Positions 1 through 10,800 of a stretch of 64,000 nt of DNA are shown one piece after another (the stretch's first letter is position 1; each line of letters opens with the position of its first letter). This stretch comes from Todiramphus chloris collaris. Its lineage: Eukaryota > Chordata > Aves > Coraciiformes > Alcedinidae. The notes beneath the pieces were generated by a model. That model was not told the origin of the DNA and ran no database searches. It worked only from the letters and a program-made list of their open reading frames with translations. The DNA is taken from contig JANVCC010000261.1 of the NCBI GenBank assembly GCA_025345505.1, positions 5,857,460 through 5,921,459 on the forward strand, in the 5' to 3' direction. Position numbers and translations under genes: made by a program.

Positions 1-934
1 CCCCGCCCGCCTCCCCCGTTCTTCCCCCAACTTGAACTTCACGTAGTTACCGGAGTTAGGGCAGCGGCGCCGTCTGCTGCGAGGAGAGACGAGCCGGGCA
101 GGACAGCAGCGGGCGGCCCCGCTCCGGGCCCGGGCTGCCGCTTCCCTCCCCCGGGGTCCGAAGTATTGCACACCATCCACTCCCCCCCTGCTCTGACGGA
201 GGGGGGGGGGGGGGATCAACTTCGGTGCCGGGTAGCGCCGGAGCCCCCGCCCCGGGCACGCCGGCCCCGGCTGCGGGGAGGAAACGGGTCCCGACGCCGC
301 CGAGTTGCCAAAGCGGGCGGAAGGGGCCGGGGGCTGGCGGCGGGCAGGACGGCGGGGCTGCTGGGCTGCTCGCCTTCCCGGCAGACTTTCAGTCACTTGG
401 TAGTTTCTCTGGACATCGCGGTGTGTGTGCCTGTGGCTTATTTTGTGTGTGTTTGCTGGGGTGGTTGGTGCGTTGTTTTGTTGGTTTTTTTTTTTTTTTT
501 TCCTGGAGGGTGGCTCAGCTTTGAAAACGTCCCCGGTTTCCTCGCTCCTCCCCTGGAGAGCAGCCCGGTTTGCACCGAACAGGGAGGAGAAAGGGGTGGT
601 GTGTGTGTGTACTGGGGGGGTAGGAGAGAGGAGCGGGGGGGGGGGGAGGCCAAAATAATAAATCTCTTCCAGCCCTCCCAAGTTGCGGGCCCTGTGAGCG
701 CGCCCGTCCGTGCCCGGGTCAGGGGGGCGGCTCGGCGGGCAGAGGGGAGCCCGTCCCCCGGCCGCTCCCCCCGCCACCCGCGCACACACGGCCGGGATGC
801 GCCCTCCGGGCCTCTAAAGCTCTGTGTTTATTGTTGTGTCGTCCCGTGTGTCCCCCCCACCCCGCTCTCCTCCCCACCCCTCTGCCCAGGTTGGAGGAGG
901 GTTTAAAAGGCAGGTGTGTCGGAGGCCGCTCGCC
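1..934 (+). promoter_or_regulatory. KLHL14: CpG-rich promoter and 5' UTR region of KLHL14
   Basis: The stretch is GC-rich with many CpGs and a GC-box-like start (CCCCGCCCGCC at 1-11). It has no convincing TATA box. It holds homopolymers that complicate assembly: G14 at 201-214, T17 at 485-501 and G12 at 635-646, plus GT-rich stretches near 419-455 and 597-610. A transcription start cannot be placed by eye. A pyrimidine run ending CCCAG at 885-889 is a good splice acceptor, so the 5' UTR may be split, with exon 1 starting at 890. Several upstream ATGs exist (166, 225, 425 and 824), most of which such splicing could remove. Confidence 0.7.
890..934 (+). other. KLHL14: Probable 5' UTR part of the first coding exon
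   Basis: If the acceptor at 888-889 is used, 45 untranslated bases precede the start codon. They contain no ATG, so the first AUG in the spliced message would be the KLHL14 start at 935. This is inference from the acceptor-like context. The donor of a non-coding first exon was not identified. Confidence 0.45.
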
Positions 935-1872
935 ATGTCCAGATCCGGGGACAGGACCTCCACCTTCGACCCCAGCCACAGCGACAACCTGCTGCACGGC
1001 CTCAACCTGCTCTGGAGGAAGCAGCTCTTCTGCGACGTGACCCTGACGGCCCAGGGCCAGCAGTTCCACTGCCACAAGGCCGTGCTGGCCTCCTGCTCCC
1101 AGTACTTCCGATCCCTCTTCTCCAGCGGCGGCGGGAGCGGCGGGCACCCCCACGCCCTGGGGCTGGGGCCCGGTGCCCAGGACGGGCTGGGGGGCCCGCC
1201 GAAGGAGCCGCCGCCGCCACAGCCGCAGGAGGAGCCCGGCACGCCGTCCTCCTCTCCGGAGGACAAGCTGCTGGCCAGCCCGCGGGCCATCAACAACCTG
1301 GTGCTGCAGGGCTGCTCGTCCATCGGGCTGCGGCTGGTGCTGGAGTACCTGTACACGGCCAACGTGACCCTCTCGCTGGACACGGTGGAGGAGGTGCTGT
1401 CGGTCAGCAAGATCCTGCACATCCCGCAAGTCACCAAGCTGTGCGTGCAGTTCCTCAACGACCAGATCTCGGTGCAGAACTACAAGCAGGTGTGCAAGAT
1501 CGCCGCCCTGCACGGCCTGGAGGAGACCAAGAAGCTAGCCAACAAGTACCTGGTGGAGGACGTGCTGCTGCTCAACTTCGAGGAGATGCGCGCCCTGCTC
1601 GACTCGCTGCCCCCCCCCGTCGAGTCGGAGCTGGCGCTCTTCCAGATGTCCGTGCTCTGGCTGGAGCACGACCGGGAGACCCGCATGCAGTACGCCCCGG
1701 ACCTCATGAAGCGCCTCCGCTTCGCCCTAATCCCGGCGCCGGAGCTGGTAGAGCGGGTCCAGTCGGTGGATTTCATGCGCACCGACCCCGTCTGCCAGAA
1801 GCTGCTGCTGGACGCCATGAACTACCACCTGATGCCCTTCAGGCAGCACTGCCGGCAGAGCCTGGCCAGCAG
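935..1872 (+). CDS. KLHL14: KLHL14 coding exon 1: BTB and BACK domains (residues 1-312 and two bases of codon 313)
   Basis: The exon opens at the ATG in CTCGCCATGT and ends AG before the donor GTGAGG at 1873. The BTB fold begins near residue 17 ([20 protein letters not shown]) and includes the typical F[15 protein letters not shown] core at residues 44-59. Residues 64-117 form a Gly/Pro/Gln/Ser-rich insert, after which BTB resumes at residue 118. BACK follows with a [14 protein letters not shown] helix at 193-206 and an [11 protein letters not shown] stretch at 281-291. The exon is very GC-rich because it lies inside the CpG island. The open frame runs back to an ATG at 824, but protein homology begins at 935. 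Open frames on the minus strand here are shadows. Confidence 0.96.
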
Positions 1873-4800
1873 GTGAGGGGGCGGCGGGAGTGGGGGGGGC
1901 TTCCCGCACAGACGCCCCTTCGGCGGCTGGGGGAGTGGGGGAGCCCCCGCAGGGCGCGGGGCCGAGGGNNNNNNNNNNNNNNNNNNNNNNNNNNNNNNNN
2001 NNNNNNNNNNNNNNNNNNNNNNNNNNNNNNNNNNNNNNNNNNNNNNNNNNNNNNNNNNNNNNNNNNNNNNNNNNNNNNNNNNNNNNNNNNNNNNNNNNNN
2101 NNNNNNNNNNNNNNNNNNNNNNNNNNNNNNNNNNNNNNNNNNNNNNNNNNNNNNNNNNNNNNNNNNNNNNNNNNNNNNNNNNNNNNNNNNNNNNNNNNNN
2201 NNNNNNNNNNNNNNNNNNNNNNNNNNNNNNNNNNNNNNNNNNNNNNNNNNNNNNNNNNNNNNNNNNNNNNNNNNNNNNNNNNNNNNNNNNNNNNNNNNNN
2301 NNNNNNNNNNNNNNNNNNNNNNNNNNNNNNNNNNNNNNNNNNNNNNNNNNNNNNNNNNNNNNNNNNNNCCGCAGAGCCCCTCCGGCCGCCCGCTCTCCGG
2401 GCAGCGGCGAGGAGGCGGCCCCACGGCTCCCGGTGCGGGGGGGGGGCCGGGCCCGCGGCGGGGCAGCGGCGGGGGCGGAGGCCGCGTCCGAGGGCGGGAG
2501 GCCTCGTCCCGGGAGGCGGCCGGCGGGGCCAGCGGCCGCGGGTGCCTCCCGCGGTGTGGGTCCCTCGGCCATCGTGCCTGGTCCGTGGGGCTGACGTGCG
2601 GCTTTGCCGAGCGTGTGGCAGCCCGCGCCTCGGGGACCTGTTGTAATTATTTATTATAGGCCATGTTTATTTATTTTTTTTCCCCCTACAATGTTACTCC
2701 TTAACAAGGAGTTGCCACTTCAGAGCTGTAAGATCCAAGTCCTAAATTTAATTAATTATCGTCATAAATAGCTGCATTATCCATGCACACCCTGGTATTG
2801 ATGATGTTCGGATGATGTCTGTATTGTGCGTGGAAACTTGTGACTTCATAGTCCTTACATCTATGGCATGTCAGTTATTTTCATTTAATAAGGTAATGAA
2901 TCATGATGTCAAAGATTGACAATATGAGGTTGGTGTTAGGAACTGAAAGTGCAGCATGTAGTTTAATGAGCAGTAAATATACCTGAAATGAAGGGGATCT
3001 TTATTTTTCTCCTTTTAAAATACGTTTATACTTCATTTCATTCAAAAATGGAAAGATAATACCATCTTCCAGTGGTATTATACGGTGGCACAGTAGCACA
3101 GAATCAAAGCACACTTTGTATTACTCAGCTTTTTAACTAATACGTGTGTATTATTAATGACTTAGCAGCGAGAAAAACTAGTACATTATTAAATATTTCA
3201 GATAATACGCTCTGTTAGCATTAATGCAGCGGATTCATTATGTCTTCATGTAATAGGTACCCCGATGATTTAACTTTGGAAATGCTGTGCCTTCTTTTAT
3301 TATCTATCTCTGTTAGTGTTGTCGTGCTTATCATTTTGCTGTCCAAATGATTCTCACTCTGATATCCTACAGTAAAAAACGGAATACCAGCATTTTGCAG
3401 TGTAAAGTATTTTTGAGACTCTGCCGTTGTAGCTGGTGCGTACCCTTTGCGTTTCAATATTCAGAACTGTTGACTTTCAGAAATGCAAAACCCACCACCT
3501 CCTTCTCAGTCAGGATTCTGCTTGCCGCCGGGGCTCGAGTCCTGGTGGATTGCTGAGATACCAGCCGGCTTGGTTCAGTGAAGATACCTTCCAGCTTCAC
3601 TGGTCCATGTCATTTGAAGGATATGTAGTAGTGTTCTGACCACTGAATGCTTACAAGTGTCATGGATGCTGCAAGAATCTGATACCCCTGGTGCTGGGAG
3701 CTGGCTTTGCCTGTAAACGGGAGCGTACACAAAGGGACTGTACTTTAAGTAGACCTAGATTAGATTCCAAGTTGTGCTTACTTAATGACTTATGGGGGAC
3801 TCCAAATACCAGAAATACCATGTTTTGTATTTGTGATAGTTCTGCACGTGTGTGCAGACAGTAGTCCTTCAGAATCTCTTAACTCTACCGGGTGAAAATG
3901 TATGTCACCGTCTCACATTTAGCATGTGTTATTAATGACAGCTTCTCTTGTTTGGGTTCTTTGGTGGTGGTGAAATTGAAACAAAACCATTTCGTTTTCT
4001 CTTATTTATAAGCAGGCATTAGAGCTTACTCAACATTCTTAAATGTTGTGAGATACTGAGGTGGTCTGTGATAAACAGGATGCAACTGGTATATTTTCAT
4101 TTTTGGTCTTGGATAATATTCCTGGGAATTCATAGAGTCATGAAGGCCCATCTTTGAATCTTATTCACTTTTAAGATTTCATCAAGCTGCCCAAGTGTAC
4201 AAGTGCCGCCTTAAACATGAACGAAGAAACAAAAGAAATATACACAAGACTGCGTAGATTTCCAGACTTGTCCTTACTCTGAAGTTTCAGTTTTGACATT
4301 CATTCAGTAAAATTTTATTGTAAGGAAGAGAATCTATGAAGAGTTCCTTAAGTTACTAATTTGCAGAAGGAAATCTTAACTACCAGTGAAGTACATGTGC
4401 AAATAGATACAAATTATTACGCAGAAGAGGACTTCAAAACTTTAATTACATTTTCTGTGAGCAGTGGTGACCTTGGTAATTCGGAATGTTAAGTTTAATG
4501 GAAGGTCATTCACAAAAGATTCACGTGCCTTTAGGAAGAGATTAACTGTTCCTCTTGTGCAATGTAATATATGTGTGGCTGCAGAGTACAGCATGGGTTG
4601 GTGAGAACACAAGCAGCACAGTGCTGTAGCCACCTGCTTACTGTGTACCGTGGAAATTGGGAGAATCACGCAGAATTTAGAACTTGCCAATAACTTTTCT
4701 GCATTTTTATAAAGAACATAATTTTTTTTGTAACGTGCTACTTAGAAAGTGTCCAAACATATGTATGTACATATCCGTACTGCTTTGGAATAGGGGCTAC

Positions 4801-7800
4801 GTATATTTCTTAAACAAAACGAGTGTGATGGGTAGCTCAAGATAAGGTGATTCTCCTGTGAAATATAACTAAAAATAGCACTGGTGGTTTCTTAAAGCTT
4901 GTTCTTTATGTGGAAAATCACACATGCTCACTTTTCTGACCAACACAGTTTTTTGCTGTTGTCAGGGCTGGAAGAAAGTGATTTTGGATACTAAGAGCCA
5001 ATCTGTGCGCTATGAGGAGAGTTATTTGTAAAGTTTGTGCTGCAGATGCAGACCCTGCAGTGCAAGCATTGCTGGGGATGGTAGGTACCCACGATGTTCT
5101 GTGTGTCACAGTGGAAAACTCTGTTTACCTGCAGGGACAGCAGATTTTTTTTTTTCCCTGAAATTCCCTGAGAGAAGGTAACACTTAAACACCCTCACAC
5201 ATTTTAGTAAAATCATCTTTCAAAGTACAGCAAGTAAACAATGGTAGTTTAAAAACTACTGAGGAATGGCATTCCTGACTTGAGAACCTTGCTGCACACT
5301 CAGAGGTTTAGGACTTTTCCATGTCAGGAGGCGTGGGATGTGTTTTGGCTCTGAACTGGCACTTAGGTGCTCAACACCAAGTTAGTAATTCTTTTGACTT
5401 TGATCTCCCGTGTCCAGGTTAGTGATGGAGCTTTCTGGCCTCTGTGATCCTCACCTACAGCAGAGCCTCAGCCTCTTGAGGCACAGTCAGTTTTGACATC
5501 AGTAGGAAAAATCCTAGCTGATTTTAGCATGGAGCGGGTTGGGCCCATTATGGTGACTCTGAACATTGGGCTTAAATGATGTTTTTCTGTCCCTGAGAGA
5601 CACAGGTAACTGCTGTGTCATATTTTCTGTACTTCTGGGAAGAAAATGCATTTAGACAGAGAGGAATGTTCCTCTTCCTGTTATTTATTTGACTCTCGGG
5701 ATTTCAGTTGAGTATTAAGTTGATTAAAATATCCCTGTACTTTACTGTGTAAGGTAATATATTCTATATAATACATCGTGTGTGGTTTCAATTTTTAAAA
5801 AGTTCTGGGTTAGAGCATTACCATGTTGCTGGAAAAAAAATTTGCTTTTAAAGATGAGTGAGCTAGTGAGAATTATTATTGCCTCTGTATTTACTTGCAA
5901 CAATGAAAACAGTTAAAAACACTCTGCTGCTATGAAACACCTAGCTTTTAACTTTAATTTTGCTTGTGCTAATGCACAATGTACCTGTAGATGGAGAATG
6001 GAACATTATAGAGAAATATTTAAATTATGGGTATATTATTAAACATTATACCTAAATATTTTTGCCTTTTAATATAACATTGTCATGTTTTTATAGTTTT
6101 GCTTGCCTGTGACTATTTACAATGACTTCTGTTCCAGCCAGATGTGAGAAATAGGATGGGTGGGAAGAGACAGCCCCTGTGCAGCCCCTCTGGGTGTCAC
6201 GGGCATTGGGGCTGGTCAGTCCTCCAGGATTTGCAGCAGTTGGATGACTGTAGAGTTCCATCAGGTAGATGAAGGCAGAGGAGAGTGAGGAAGGTAAAGC
6301 TGAGAAAGGGGAAAATGCAAAAAAAAAAAAAAAAAAGAAAAGGGAACTGAGAAACCCAGGGGAGAAATGGAACATAAGTAGTGGAAGCAAGAAAGTACAA
6401 ATGAGGGAAGGGGAGAGAAGAACAGTTTTGAAGGGAGAAAAGTAAAAGAATAGAATACCAGACAGGAAAGAGATGTGCAAAACAAAACCAGACCCCAGCA
6501 GATAAAAAGACGAGAGGGAATGAAACAAAAGGAAAAAAAAACAAACTAATTCTTGGCAGAAACAGCATCTGTTGTCAATAACAGCTGAGTATTTCAGTTT
6601 CTGGAAAAGCTATTTCAGATGTGGGGGAGGAAAAATGGATGAGAATCAACCTACTGACCTGAGATGGGAAAAGTCGTAGGCAGGAAATATGGAATTAAAT
6701 AGTAGAAGAGAAAGGAGGAAAATAAAAAGACAAAGAGATAAGAAGGCTGAGCCTGACCATGCTCTCCTCTGGGTTCAGTGAAGTGCCAGCATGCACAGAC
6801 CCAGCTGTTTTCTATACTTCTCTTCCCTGGACTACTGGACCTTGGGGAGATTAGAAGTGCAAATTCTGGCCCTGCTGAAGCTAACTGTAGAGGGTTTTGG
6901 GGTTTCTTCAATTTCAGCAGGGCGACGGTGTCATCCAGACTGTTTGGTGTTAGGTAATACTAGTGGAAGTGACAGCAAATTAAGCAGTGAAGGGTGATGA
7001 AGATGATATGACCACTTTTCTTTCAGTTGGAAAGTGGTAACCGTTGATGAAAATGTAAAGTGCTGAACAGTGCGAGAAGCCAGCATTTGTGTGGGAGGCA
7101 TACAGACCCAGTCTGTTTCCCTTTCTACAGAGGAGATTAAAAATGTGAGGACACTGGTTATATTCCTTGTCAATTAAACAATTTCCTTCTTGAATATGAA
7201 ATTTGTAGATGTTTCCCAGACTGTAGTTCAGTTTGACTTCTTTCTCTGTTGAGGTTTCTGTAGAATCTCACCAAGGCATATTTAGTGGTTGTAAAAAAAA
7301 AATGTTGTTTTTTTTTCACTGAAAGAAGTTGTTTTGTGTTCTAGTAACAGCCACCAGCCTGTCCCTTTGTGATCCTGACACCAATATTTGGATTTTTAAC
7401 TAGTACTCGTACTCAAGGTTAATTGCAAGTGAGAAATACTTCAGACACCAAAGTAACATCCAGATAAAAAACATACCTTAAAATGTATGTGAATTATTAA
7501 CATTTGCATTACAGTGTAGATGAAGTGAATGTGAGGCTCCAGTTTATTTCAGTGGGCTTTGGATCACGTCTTATGTGCCTGAATTAAAATCAGGAAATTG
7601 TACCTGTGCCAGGACTCTCTGAGCTGAGCTGCGCAAGAGAGACTGACACATTAGAGCCTGTGGGGAAGTGAACCACAGACCTGTAGTCAGTTTAATCCTA
7701 GTTAGTCTCACCTACTTGCCTTACTTGTGTGCATTCGTTTGCCTTTGGAGACAGGCTGGTGCTGAAGTGTAAGGGGAGAGCTGTCCAGTACCCAGGAGGG

Positions 7801-10800
7801 TGGGAGGCCTGGAGCTCAGCTTATGGTCAGAGGCAGCACCTTTGTCCTGAAAGGACTGCCGTGGGTCAGGACAGTTCTTGGGAGAGGCACATATGTCCTG
7901 GCTAGTAAAAGCCTAGAGAGCTGTGGAGGCAGAGGTGATAGCCTGTTTCTTGGTCCAGTTACAGTATTCTTTAGGAGAAACATAATTTCTGAAGAGCATT
8001 TAATGGCCTTTTTTATGAGCAACTGTCTTTCCAACAGCCATAGATGAAGGGGTGCCACGTACCATGTGCAGGTACTCTCCCTTCCAGCCAGTGTCCTGGA
8101 CAGAGGTACTAGCTGGGATAATATCCTTTGTGAACAGCGAGCCCCCCCCAGTTTATATCCTTAGGTGACACATAGTCCCAATACCTCCAGCTCCTTCCCT
8201 GCCTTTTGTCCTCTCTTGCTCCAGAACTTCAGTTTCTCAAAATCCCCTACTTCAAAGCCCTTTGAACAGCCAGACTACTCATTTTTCCTTACTAGGCTTC
8301 CTTACAGGCTTCTCCTTGCTCCCAGGCCACTCTGCCAGATTGGGTTCTTCCCAAGGGCCAAGCCACTTAAGCTTCTCCTCCGTCTGTCCCTTCTCTTGAA
8401 TCCTCTGCTATCGTGGTCCTGGCCCCTCAGTGCCCCTTCCACCAGGCTCCCTGCCTGACACACATCAATGCCAACTGCTCCAGACCTCCCAGCTTGGATC
8501 TTCAGAGGCTGCTGCAGCTGGTTGAGCTGTGCTGCTCCTTGGCTTTCCATCACCCTGCCCCTTTTAGCACTTGAAGCAGCTTCAAAGATCTGTATTTGCA
8601 TCTCCAAACTCTTTTTCCAAGAGGGGAAATTAATCGCTGGATTTCAAGTTTCCTTCTTCTAGAGGGAAAAACAGGTTAAAAAAAATAAACTTACTGAGCC
8701 ACTCAAACTGAGGGCAGAGTGCCTGGGAAAATGAGAACTTCCTCCTCAAATGCTGTGCTTCAGCTAAAATGTCCCTTTCCACCCCTTGCAACAGTCACTG
8801 CAGTTCATTTACAAATTCTGCAGGTGCCTAAAAGAGTGGAGCTGTTTCATAGAATCATAGAATTGTTTTGGTTGGAAGAGACCTTCAAGATCATCACATT
8901 CAACTGTTAACCCAGCAGTGCCAGGCAGCCACTAGACCATGTCCCTAAGTGCCATATCTACTTGTCTTTTAAATACCTTCAGGCATGGCGAGTCCACTGC
9001 TTCCCTGGGCAGCCTCTTCCAGGGTTTGACAACCCTTTTGGGGAAGAAATTTTTCCTAATATCCAATCTAAACCTTTCCTGGCACAACTTCAGGCCGTTT
9101 CCTCTTGTCCTATTGCTTCTTATTTGGGAGAAGGGACCAACCCCACTATGCTACAACCTCCTTTCAGGGAGCTGTAGAGAGCAGGGTCTCCTATGAAGTC
9201 CTGTGCTATTCTTGCCCGTACTTTGGCAAGACAATCTAGGACTGCCCTGTCAGGGAGAATGTAGGTCACAGAGCCTCCTAGATAAGGAAGTTCCCTCTCA
9301 AAACAAAGTCCCCCTGGTGTAATTTACACTTAGGGTGTCCCTTTTACAGACGGAGTGCTGTAGGATGATGGTGAGCATCACACACTCCTGTCTCGCCTGC
9401 CTTTGTGTTATAGCCGAGGCTTTTCTGTTCACTCTTTGCCTAATGTGCATCCTGTTCACGTGGGGAGAGGAGATAGAAAGGACAGGGTCTGTGAAGGCAT
9501 GTTTGTGCCCTGGAGTCACTGTAGTTTTTTCCTTACAGCAGAAGAATATGGAGGTTCTGAGTCTGTAACTGCTGAGCAGTAAATGGAACAGAGCTGCGGC
9601 AGCATAATTGTCTGGATTTGTACTTGAGGAGAAAGTACAGAGAGCCTTGGGGGCAAGGGGAGTGCGGGTGTAGAACAAACACAGAACACAAATTCAACAG
9701 AAAATAGTTTGCCAGGGAAAAAGCTTTGGTTCTGTTAAACTCACATCACGAAAAAGATCCTCATAATCTGTCAAAACACCATTTTCTCTTTCCAAACAAC
9801 TCCCATGTTTTAAAAACCAGAGCAGATTTCTGAATCAGAGCAAAGTTTGTCATTATCCTTTACACAGTATGGCCTGCAAAGATTGAGTGGGGAGGTTCAT
9901 CGGAATCCTGAGTGGAAGTTTTGAGCTGGACTCCGCTGCTCCATAAACATCTCTGTTGTTGGTTTTGATGAAACAGATCCTGTCTGGTATTGCAGGGTTA
10001 CCAAAGGACCATCTAAAGGAATTAAAGAATACGGGACGTTGAAATCCAGTAGTAGATAGTTCCTGGCATCATTTTTCATATTTGCTGCCTCTGAAATTTT
10101 GTTTAAAGACCGTCATGCCTAGTACTTAGTAGTCAACACTTCTTGCTGTATTCTTGGAAAGCAGACAATAAACTTTGAGCAAATATTATCAGCTGCCAAG
10201 TTCAATGGAAGCAGACGGTTTGCAGTGAAGCTAGAAGTAAATAGAAGTTGGTGCCACAGTTGGTTCTTCCTGCCTTCCCTGACTGCCGCCTCCTTTCAGA
10301 AAATAAAGCAGTGGGAAAGGTAACCTGTCATAGCTTGGGTGAGGCAGCAGCAAGTGGTGTTTCTTCTCCTCAGTTTCCTAAGGAAAAGGAGCCTCAGCTG
10401 GGGAGAACACAGCCTCTGATGCAGAGACCTCTGGTTGTCTTGGACATCGGATGTAGAATCAAACGAAAAAGGACCTTCTTGACTTTGCAGTGTGAAAGTC
10501 AAAAACAAGAGTGGATTGGAAATTTCCTAGGGGAAAAATGAGGATTTGACCACCTGAAGCAGTCTCTAAACATTTCCTTTTTACCACAAAAAAAACCCAA
10601 CAAAACAAAAAGGAGGTGGGGAAGGGAAAGCAAATGGGAAAAGCATTTAGCTTTGACGTTTTCTTTAGTTTTATTTTTGAAAGTATTCAGGATCGAGGGA
10701 ATTTGTTTAAGGCTTTTCAGAACTTCGGACAGTATGGAAAATCAGTTGTTTGCGTAGTTTCCCCAGTAAGATTCACGGCATGGGAGGTTTTGTGACTCAT

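Larger units (their letters stand above)
1..2645. other. CpG island across promoter, exon 1 and start of intron 1
   Basis: Dense CpG and high GC run from the window start through exon 1 and past the assembly gap to about 2645. There the composition switches abruptly to AT-rich (TTGTAATTATTTATTATAGG). Long frames that read through the gap in both directions are a by-product of this composition. Confidence 0.8.

Noticed and set aside
166-906. 246-codon frame in the 5' region
   Set aside because: It runs through homopolymers and low-complexity promoter sequence, has no recognisable domain and is probably interrupted by UTR splicing. It is at most a uORF.
901-910. TTTAAAA as a TATA box
   Set aside because: It is about 30 bases upstream of the start codon and inside the probable exon, so it is too close to serve as the promoter.
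719-1513. Long minus-strand frames opposite exon 1
   Set aside because: They are antisense shadows of a GC-rich coding exon. The KLHL14 frame has clear domain homology and they do not.
916-2646. 576-codon + strand frame across exon 1 and the N gap
   Set aside because: It is an out-of-frame shadow of KLHL14 exon 1 in GC-rich DNA, extended artificially by 400 N.
6091-6568. Minus-strand frames of 123-145 codons
   Set aside because: Phe/Leu/Ser-rich translation is produced by a purine-rich tract and poly-A on the opposite strand.
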